Below are positions 25,398 through 36,300 of a stretch of DNA of 64,000 nucleotides, piece after piece. Both the position numbers and the translations under genes were made by a program. Every line of letters begins with the position of its first letter. Position 1 is the stretch's first letter. The notes under the pieces are model-generated. The model did not search any database, was not told where the DNA came from, and worked only from the letters and a program-made list of their open reading frames with translations. This DNA comes from Lineus longissimus. Lineage: Eukaryota > Nemertea > Pilidiophora > Heteronemertea > Lineidae. The stretch covers positions 3,844,501 to 3,908,500 of the forward strand of contig NC_088313.1 in NCBI RefSeq assembly GCF_910592395.1, read 5' to 3'.

Positions 25398-27390
25398 TTA
25401 AGGCTGGTAGAAATTTGAACAGTGTGTTTTAAAGATATGCGACTGAATACTGTTAAACCACTCAATTTTTGAGACCCCAATACTTTTGACCGGGTCAAAA
25501 TCTTGAAAACAGTGTAAAGGCTAAATCAAGCCTTAGAAAAATGTGCTTTACTGTAAATACGGGGTTACACCAGAAGTTTCTTTATCAACTTGACAACCAC
25601 TCTGTACATGGTGTGGAAAACACTTTTCAACGAGTCAGGGACCTCACTAAAATCTGTGATAAACCTAGCCGTCTTTATTTTACTACCATGCCATCTAGGA
25701 TTATGTCACAGAACTAGGGTGGAAGTGATTTCGCATCAGCAAGGGGAAAGTTTATTGGATGTCAATACATCATAATCAATTCAACGTGCGTAATTCTGGT
25801 TTTGCCGGCGGTGTGTTATATTAGCACATTCTCCAATATTAGGTTGAGTGATAAAGTGGGAATTAATAACATTTCACATGTCAGCAATGTTGATAGACAT
25901 CCGACATCATTTTTTTATTTACATATTTTGTGGCAGTTATCTAGAGGAATGCATCATACTGTCGTGGCTGCGTCGCTCCTTTTTCCCCATGGTCATTCAG
26001 TGACGCCTGCCCACGGCCCCCTAGCAATAGACTTCAGTGGTCTGACCTGTGTTTTAAAACTATTTCATTTGCTTTATTTTCCTTGATATAACCTCTTACA
26101 TGTCAAAGGGGCAGAAACATGACCGTGTGATAGGTTTATTATCATAATTGTCACAAATTTCAACAAAACTTAGAAAAATTCAGATTTTGAACTGTCATCA
26201 TTATTAACCAAATGTTCAATTTTTTTGTATTCAAAGTTACATTTTGATAAATCCTCAGATGTTTTTTCAACCCAGTTTGAGGCATCAAGCTGAGGCACAA
26301 CAAGGAAGTACCGTGGAACCTCTCATAGCGAACACCTCTCTACTAGGGAGACTAGTTTTTGTCCCAAATGGGTTGTTTCAATTCAATTTGACCTCTCTAA
26401 TCAGGACAACACTATTCAGTCCTTGACAGAAAGTTTCTATAGTACTTACCGTAACAAGCATAACAAAATTGCCTTTCATCCTCGTTTGTATGAGAGGGCA
26501 TAACGACTAGCAATAGAGACCAGGGGGGGGGGTTATTTCTCTAACCAAGCCGCTGGCTTACTTTCACAACTGGCCAAACTTGACCTCGCACATTCTGCAG
26601 TTAGTGACTCATTTTCCTCTACTGAGCTAGTCTGCAGTGTATAGGGCAGATGGCGCCTTTGCAGTAATACCTTTAGCAAGCCAGATCAATTGGTTATTTT
26701 GCAGGATTTTTTTTATTTTTAAAAATTGAGTGTTAAAATCTGAAAAGAATCAATTTTGCATGGAAAAGGAATTTTAAGTATGGTGTGAAAAAATGACCAC
26801 AATACTATTACATCAATTCTAATACTTACACTTTCTTAAATGTTCTAGGTCGAGGCTGTGAATTGAAGGGGACACTTTTCATGATATTCTCGTGCATTTC
26901 AAGTTTACCACAGCCTCTAAAACAATGGTCATAACTATATCACCACACCAGGCACGAGCAAATATTGTGATAAAGACCTTGGGTCTACAAGAAGGTATTC
27001 AGACACATGAGTTGTACATAATAAATACTAATATCAAATAAATAAATACCAATATCAACACATAAATTTTTTATTTCAATTGTTTAGATTTCCTTTTGCC
27101 CTTATCCCTCGGCTGAAATAGAATTGTTAGTAATATACAACTTTTCGAAGAAAGAAACACAGATAAGATCAAGTATGGATGTGATCTATACTTGATAAAA
27201 GTCACAGAGATAGATATTGCAGATGCACACTTCTAGACTGAACTAAAGAATATGTTTTTATTTGATTAAAATGATCTTTTATTTGTTTAAAATGACCTTT
27301 TAGGCCTTAAGGGGTCATTCCGGATAAATTTTTGATCGGTAACTGGATCCAAAAGATCTGGATAAAACTCTCATCTATGAAGACACTAAC
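25398..27390. other. Stretch between GPCR and INPP5F exon 7
   Basis: No coding sequence recognised on either strand, including a search by eye for the next INPP5F exon and for its Cys-x5-Arg catalytic motif. There is a poly-G run near 26523. A piece near 27280 repeats ATGATCTTTTATTTG / ATGACCTTTTA. Confidence 0.45.
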
Positions 27391-30300
27391 CTTTATCAAG
27401 CCTAGGAGGAGGGCGATATTTGATACCCGATTGGCTCCAAAACACCGGCACCGATCCACGAACTTGAACAAACGCCACCGTGTGCGGTTGTTTATTGTCA
27501 TGTGTCGCAATAATCTGCTCCGTCTCGACATAATTGGCACAATGGCCGCCGCTGTCTACACCGCGACGCCTGCTCCTCGTGCCTGGAAAAAATTATAAAA
27601 CATTTCAAGAAATTAACGAATTTTACTCAAAATTAATGCTTGATTGACGTCGAGACTTAAAGCAGTGGTCCCTTGTACCCGAGTGTCTTTGCCAGGGCAA
27701 GTATTAATCTACAAAGGTGGACAAAAAGGCCTGTAGAGGACTCTCTACCTCCGTCAATATCTAATCGGGTTACGACGTCGGTGATGATGATGATGACGAT
27801 GTGCATTGGAATCAAATGTAAAGGGGGACTATAAGCAGGAGCAGAGGGCCTAATTTGGCCATCTTCAAGTGACTAATATACAAAGTAAGGGCCCTGGGTG
27901 ATGTCAGATTCAGCACTAAATATTTTCCTCGTACAAGCGTGAATCATTAACAGGTGGCAAATCAAATTACTCGCCACAAAGTATTTCAATTAAATAACGG
28001 CCTGAATTGATAGTGTCAACCTCAGGATCAGGTTACCATTCTTCTATACAACATGAACTGTGCATTTGGATCAGGTCAGCGTCCCTGGAACCGTTACTCA
28101 TTGAACACCTGGTCTGCAATTATGATGACTTTCAGTGCATGTCTCGTGCGACAACCACGAGTGAGGGTTGCGACATGGATGCGTGGGAAAGGAAGGGAAT
28201 ACAGGGAGCTTTCCGATAAAGTAACAACCCTTCTAATGGCCGATCAGGGGGGAGCTATCAGCAGTGAAAGATGGATATATGCACAACGACGGTGAATCGG
28301 ACACCAGCAGATACACAGAAGCTAAATATTAAATTCAATACGTCTTCACCTCAAACCGTTACAAAAAATATGCTTTGCAGAGGATGTAATTTCAATGCTC
28401 CTCTGCCAAGTCAATAGATACTTTTCACGCATTATTCAAACTAACAGCTCATAACAAATCTACATTATTTGTAAATGTCACAGCATTGAAAACACAATAC
28501 CGGTGGAAGATATTAACACAAAGCCATAAAGCTGGCATTTCATTTGACAAAGTACATCATTTGATCTGGGCTCATGGAGCATTGCCAACAAAGAGAGCAT
28601 ATAAGTGAGGAACCTACTGTCACTATTAACAAGCAATATTTACAGAATATGTGGCAGGGGATGTCATGTTTGATACAAATGCAAAAGTTCGTACTACTAA
28701 GCTTCGTATTGCCAACCTGTTGCGGGAATTGCAGGTGCAGCCATTCACCAAGCTATGACTGCATGACCAGCTAGCTTAGGTGAAGCCTTCAGGTATTTTT
28801 TAATTTCAATTCTAAAACGGCTCAAAAAGAGCATTTTCCATCAAATGAAAATCTCCCGGTCCGTTGTTGGGACACCAAGGACTGCTGCCATCTAAACAAC
28901 CTCAACAGCTCTAAAAGGCTGAAAGTATTTTCAACTACAATCCAGCAGCCATGGCCTCTTTTCATATCTGACCAGTCAACCACCGTCTCACCAGCCTGAC
29001 TTCGTACTCTTACCTGCCCTATGCCAAGATCGCCTGGAAATTAATCCAAGAGTGAATTCCACAGGGTCCTTTGAAACAACTTTGGGCTTCAGGAAGGAGC
29101 CTTTCAAGTCGAAATGGAGCTTTGACTGTTCCATCTGAACATAGCCTTGGATGACAGGAATTATCCAGTGGTCAGCAAGGGGGTCCTAAATGGAAGGAAA
29201 TTGTATGAAAACGAGTGGAAAATAAGTTAAAAGCTATTGCAAAGGCTACTTCATGTCACCATTTTTGGGTAGCAAGGAGCTGTCTACACAGCACTACACT
29301 TGAGCTCGGCAACCAGGCCAGGTTTTGAACCGAACAAACCCTAGAATGGTAGCCGTACACCGTAACCAGTATTCAAGAATAGCTCCAATGTTACTATGAC
29401 TAACCCATGCACTCAGCAGATCAAGTTTGCAGAGGCGCCAAATTGACTTCGTAAATATTCTCTAAGCCATGAAGAACACCAAGTTACCTCTTTGGTGATA
29501 AGATCTTGCAGCATGTGCTGGTTCCAGAAGAAGCGTTTGTCGGCCCTCTTCCACAGCGGCAGGCTGGCGTCGTACTGAGGACTATGCTGCCGCTGGGTGG
29601 TATTTGTGAGATCCCCTGTCCTGCTGTAGTAATACGAATCAAGGTCGTGAAACATTTTGTAGATCTCCTCAAGGACTCGCTTCTCAAACTTCTCCTTTTC
29701 TCGCATCTCTTTCTGCAAAAAAAGAGTTTTATCAATGTCAGAATCTTTTCTTTTTTTGCATTTGCTCAAGTAGTTTGGCCAGCAGCATTCCCTGCCATGG
29801 GTCTCCGGGCTCTTCGAAGAGGGATAAAGGAACCACCAGTACTATAAGGTGGATCCTCTCAAGGCTAGGGGCCCAGTGCTATTCCAGTCTTGTGTACCTC
29901 CACAGGTCATGTACCATCCTCATATCATTGACAACTTCAACAATTGCATTTTTGATCACAGCAATAACACCGCAGTTTTCACATTGCACTTATTTAGAAA
30001 CTTATTGATTTTCAGCAGGATAGGGTTAATGTAAGTCAAATACCGCTCAATGATATTGTGACCTCTGTATTAGCGTCAATGTTCATAAAATAAAATATTC
30101 CCCAGATACCGTCTGTCGGCAATGTTTTCAGAGAAATCAGTGGAAATCGTGTTGGTTGATGAATAATAAATCTGCTGCAATAGGAGAGGGAAAATACGAC
30201 AAAAATTAAGTCAGGTTTCTCACATTACTTTTCGTAAAGCATAATATGTGAGAAATCGTGTCCACTGTTTACAGAAGTTAGTGCTCAAGAAGAAGGGTTT

Positions 30301-33300
30301 ATATGTCAGCTTACTGTGACCAATTGCAATAAGGATATCATCCGACCAAGTCTTACACCAACCATGAGGTGCCAACCATGGAGTACCAAACATGGGGTGC
30401 CAACCATGGGGTGCCAGCCATGGGGTGCCAGCCATGGGGTGCCAGCCATGGGGTGCCAGCCATGGGGTGCCAACCATGCGGTGCCAACCATGGGGTGCCA
30501 ACCATGGGGTGCCAACCATGGGGTGCCAACCATGGGGTGCCAACCATGGGGTGCCAACCATGGGGTGCCAACCATGGGGTGCCAACCATCGGGTGCCAAC
30601 CATCGGGTGCCAACCATCGGGTGCCAACCATCGGGTGCCAACCATCGGGTGCCAACCATGTATGAATCTTTAATTTCCTTTCACCAAGCCATGCCATCTA
30701 CCTAAAGTGACAAGTCACTTTTTCACTCATCTGGTTTCAAAGCGAGCAAAAATTTGTGAAGCCTTAATCTTTATGATCATTAGTTCTTGCTATAACCAAC
30801 CTTTTTTGGCTTGACATTCTCAGCGGCTGACTTGATTTGGTTCCAGGTTTTCTGCAGCGCCTTCTGCTGTGCATCAGAGGAATTAATCTTGTCTGTCTTT
30901 CGCATGCCAAAGTGATGCTTTTTGCACAACTGAAAGATAATAAATTGTAAACGTGTAACACATTTTAAGATGGTAAAATATGAAATTCACCTCTTTGACG
31001 CCATTTCCTACAGAGGCGTGAAATTCAACTTTCATGTCAAATAACCGAAAACAAACACCGGTATACAAAATTCAATTAACAGAATTCTACACATGTATTA
31101 GATCATATCTGAGTTTCAATCAATAACTGACAAAATGGACAAAAAGACTCTCGGCTAAATTCTGGCGAGAAATACAAGATTACTCCAAGAGGATCTAATA
31201 TGAATGAATGAGTTGATCAAATGTTTTGATATTTGTTGTTTATTACCCTGGAGAATTCATTCTGTCGCTACACTACTCTCACGACAAGCACAGTTTGTTG
31301 AGGTGAATGTTGTATAACGTGTGATGAAACTATACATGAAGAGGGGGAATGGTCTTTTTTGAGCCATAAAACGAGTGAGATTTTCAGAAAAGTCTTATTT
31401 TATTGGGATGTGGGAAATTTTGGGAGGGACCAAAACAACTCTTGGAAAAAAAGAAGAATCTGCTATATTTTGCAATATATGATTGAGACTGAAGATTAAT
31501 CTTCAGGGATAATACCTGAGAGCATACAAGTATGTATTTTACCTCACAGACACAGAGGCAAGATTTCTTTCATCGTGTTCATTGACTTATAACACATGAA
31601 TGTACATGTATACCTTTTCCTCTTGGGCCAGAGGAAGACATAACCACAACCACATGAAAGATTCAAACAAAAAGACCATTTCTGGATACATGCCCTACAG
31701 AAATACTATTGGATACATATCGGTGAACTCGTAATGCCAAACCATAATCAATTTATGATAAGATGTTTGGTCATTGGTCTGACCCTAAAATGACCAGTCA
31801 ATGTACAGTAACTAAAATCATAATATGTAATGGAGTATCAACGATAGAGTAACGAATCAAGAAAAGGGGCCAAAACAAAAAACAGGTTCAGAAGGGCATC
31901 TACTCAGAATATGCGGCTTTATTTGACAACTTGTATCTCCTAATGTTTCATGGAATCTAGCTGACAAAATGCCACGTTTAAATAGGTGCGCTGTTCATAT
32001 TTTTACTGGTGGCTTAGGAAAATATGATTGCAGTTGTACACAATGCCATAGTGTAGCTACCATGCATGCAAATTGGCACAATGACACTCGGTACATATTA
32101 ACGTAATTAGGGTTTTTCAAATTTAGATTAGAAATATCAAATTTTTAACAAACAGCAATGATCTTTAAATACAATAATACAAGGGCCTAAGGACTTCTGA
32201 CTTTGTTACCAGACTGACTGTCTGTAGCGATGTACGAGCATCAAAAAAATTCCCAAAAAATTCTAAACACAAAAGAAGAAGAAACCACAAAGGAAATTAT
32301 AAAAAAGCTTTTATTAAATCATTTCAGAAAGTTAAAGAATTTATTTCAAACATTTCCATTGACATTTATAGGCAAATTGTACAGTGGAGTAGGAAATGTA
32401 TTTCAAACATTTCCATTGACATTTATAGTCAAATTGTACAGTGGAGTAGGAAATGTATTACAAACATTTCCATTGACATTTATAGTCAAATTGTACAGTG
32501 GAGTAGGAAATGTATTTCAAACATTTCCATTATAGTCAAATAGTACAATGGAGTAGGCAGTTTCCACTTGATTCTGAAGTTTTCAAAATCAATTAAACTT
32601 CACCAAGTGGCGATCGACAGGTACCAGTATAGATTTTTCAAACATACCCTCTTAGTACAATGGGATAACAATGACATGACTAACAAACTTTCAAACGGTT
32701 TGCTTGGTATGAAATTTAGACAGGTATAGGTGTCCAGACATTTCAAATCTACTGGATGGATTTAAAAAAATCAAAACGAGTACTGTACAGCAGTGCCATT
32801 ATAGTAGGGCAAAAGTCATAAAACGAAAATAAATTTGTCGTTTCTTCATGTAGTTATACAAACCTGTTCACCAATGGTTTATGTTACTCACACACTTGAA
32901 AAAACATCATTGCACCAGTCGGGGGAGGGGAAGCCATTGAGGGCCACAACAAACCAGCAAAACACCCACGTGTTCGCATACCACGTGATCTTCCATTCTT
33001 GTTGCCTATAGTTGGGCTGTTTTTTGGCTTTTACAAAACTGGGGCTCTGGCAGAAACATAAGGACAGCTGACTTTGTAATTGAAAACAGACTGTCTAGCG
33101 TGCATCTCACATAGTCAAAACGCAGAAGATAAAGAAGAAGATGATACCATTACTGACTATGCTCCTTAAAAATCTTAAGGAGCTGGCAACTTGCCAACTA
33201 CTGTTTGCCATTTTGAATTTTGGGGGAAAGTGGCAAACGGTTGTGATGACCCAATGACAAAGAAAGTGGCTCCTCTTCATTTCCCGCCTGACCAAACGGC

Positions 33301-36300
33301 AGACAGCAGACAATACAATAGTACGCTTACCTCACACAAAGTACATTAATTTTACAGTCTCAATTTTCCTGAGAGCACAACATCATCTTTAATGTGGGCA
33401 GAATTTGCCATCAGCGTTCCAGGTTCTAGTAAACATTTAAATGAGCCACCAAAAACAACATGACAGTCAACGACTCCCCCAAGCCACTGTCTTGCTCAGA
33501 AACCAAACAAAGACATTGCTTCTCTGGAGAAGTTACTCCCACACTTGTAGCGAGTAATGTACACCTGTAGCAGTAACTTCAAAGAATTCATTCAACATCA
33601 GTCTCTCCAAGGACCAGCATTCTGTCAGACTTGACTAGTATCTAAAGTGTTTTGTACAACAGGGAATGCACGGCTCAAATTTAACCGGATGAGAGGAGTC
33701 AATGGAAATTGTGCATGTATCCCAAGAGTGCAATTTGCCATAGAGTACATGATGAAAAGACGGATTTCTCATTTTAACTGGCTTTCTCAATCAAGTTCTT
33801 GATTCTTGGCCTAAGATCGAGATATGGGTGGCCCCTTGGATCAATAGCTCTACACTCCTGGTCCCGATTTTTTTGGGGGGCTGCTGACTTAACTGGTAAA
33901 AGTGGGTATAGTACTCTTGATGATGGGAGGAATCAATTGAAATTGTGTACATGTATAATGCATCCCAGGAGTAATTTGCCTTAGAGTAATGAAAAGATAG
34001 AGGAGCTTGTTCCTGCAGCTTTCTCTTTTATTGAAAATAGTTGTTGACTATTCTCTGGTTCTTTATTCCAAACCTAAAATAATATTCAAGTCAAACAGAC
34101 AAAATTCTAGGTGTATTACTAGAAAATAATGCTGAGTTTCTGGAAGGTAGAGTAAACATATGTATCACCAGAACAGGATCTTATCTTATGAATTTCCTTG
34201 GAAAAAGGAATATACTGCCACCTGAAGGAAAAATGCTGAGCCAATGCCAATTTTTGGGGCCTCTCTTTCTGCAATTCAGAGAAAAATTCAAAAACAAATT
34301 TAAAAAATTTCACAATTTTCATTTTATAATTATTTGCAATATTTGCAGAAATTTTGAACGCAAGCAGAGATTTGGCAGTTTACAGAATTACTGAAATTTG
34401 AATAAAGTGGCATCAAGAGGTTTAAAACTATTGCCCCCAGGCTGAGAGAAATCAACCTCCAAGCTCTGGGCAGACGGAGAGTGCATGTTCTAACCTTGTT
34501 ATCAATATACACTTGACACAATATCATTATGTCAGATATCATGAATAAAGGCCCGTCTCCATTAGAGCGTTTTTGCGCTCGCCGAAAAACGACGCGTTTC
34601 TGCGCGTCGTTTTGCGCAGCGGTGGTAATTCTTGGAAGGGGTCTCCATTATCGCGTTTCTTAAGAGCGTTATTCGCGCGTATAAAAAGTGACATGGGCTT
34701 GGTCCGGGAACATTCAGTCAAGCCTGGTTCATGGTGAGAGCCACAGTAAACTACAAAAATGCCCGCTTGGTCGTCTGATTCCTCAGATTCTGATATCGAG
34801 GTGTTAACCCTTTACCTTTATGACGTACGAAGGAAGAGGAAACGAAGACATCAGTACTGGGTGCATCCCATCTTGAAGGAAAGAGCAGTATATGGTGAAT
34901 ACCATCATCTTGTGAAGAAACTGTTTGGGTATGAGGACAAGTTTTTCCTGTACTTTCGAATGATGCCTGAACATTTCAACTTGCTTTTGGATAACGTAAA
35001 GGGCTACATAACGAAGGAATACACGGCATTCAGGTGGCCGATTGGACCTGAGGAACGACTAGCAATATGTTTGAGGTAAGAAAGTAATTTTCATCAAATT
35101 TTTAATCAATTGTTGTTCCATACAACCATTTCTGGAAGTTACATTAAATTTGGAGCATTCCAATTTGTCGAATTGCTTGATTGTTGTTGCATCTGGCCCA
35201 TACCCATGCACGAACCAACATTGGAGAAGCCGGTCGAGGTGGATGGGTTACCCTGGATATGCTGGGATGCTTGGTTGCCACTGCTCCCGTAGATTACATG
35301 CATTTCGGCCTCATGCACTAAACCATGAATTTTGAACATGATGCTGGATCTAATTTGTGGCGGAAACTTTTTGATACTCGCAATCATTGATTTCATAAAG
35401 TCAGAAATATTTTCATCCTCATCCGGTTGTTTTGGCTTCTTTTCATTCTTGCTTTTGATGTAAGAAACTATGGCGTCATCCACCTCAGATGCTGGTTTTG
35501 AAGCCTTTTTCTTTTGTTGGCATCTGGGTTTTGGTGCAGCGAATGTTTCTGGTTGTTTGTCATTGTATTCCGATGAGGTTCCATCACCCAACTCGAGTTC
35601 GTCTTCGGCATTGCTATTATCAATCGGAATATCATCGCCTGCTTCAATTGTATCTGTATCAAGGTCCTCAAGATTGCCAGAAGACCTGCAATACAAAGAA
35701 ATATATTATCAAGGAGCTGAGCTACATGTATAACATTTCCTTGACATATCCTATTGTGCTATCATACATTGTAATGTGATTGAAATTTTTTTTTACGTAC
35801 TTGCGGTTCTCCATATGTGGCCTCAGGAACTCCAACATCTTTGCATACTTGTATTCCTTCTTGGGTTTCGTCCTGCCCTGACCACTTTTCGGTATGGGAA
35901 TGGCATCTAAATATTTCCTAATAGCGTCGCGGACACTCTTCCACTTCGTCTTCGCAAGTCCAACTTGAACGTTATAAAAAGAAATTATTGTTAAAACATT
36001 TTTTACTATCATGATTTCAGGTTCCTCGCCACCGGGGATTCGTACAAGACCATTGCCTTCAGCTACTACGTTGGAGTACATACCGTATCGAAAATTATTC
36101 AGGAAACGTGCCAGGCTATTTGGGATGCTCTGCAGCCAATGTATATGCCACAACCAAACAGAGCGCAATGGGAAGACATAGCAGATGGGTTTGGACGCAA
36201 ATGGCAATTTCCCTGTTGCCTGGGAGCGATGGATGGCAAGCACGTACAGATTTTTGCACCAGCAAATTCTGGGACTTTGTACTTTAATTACAAGAAAACC

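Noticed and set aside
25398-27390. INPP5F exon 8 in the stretch after exon 7
   Set aside because: No minus-strand segment encodes the expected SAC-domain continuation or the Cys-x5-Arg loop as far as I can read.
30220-30705. Several overlapping 90-140 codon frames (WLAPHGWHPMVGTP type)
   Set aside because: Artefacts of a 14-bp minisatellite inside an INPP5F intron, open in several frames on both strands.
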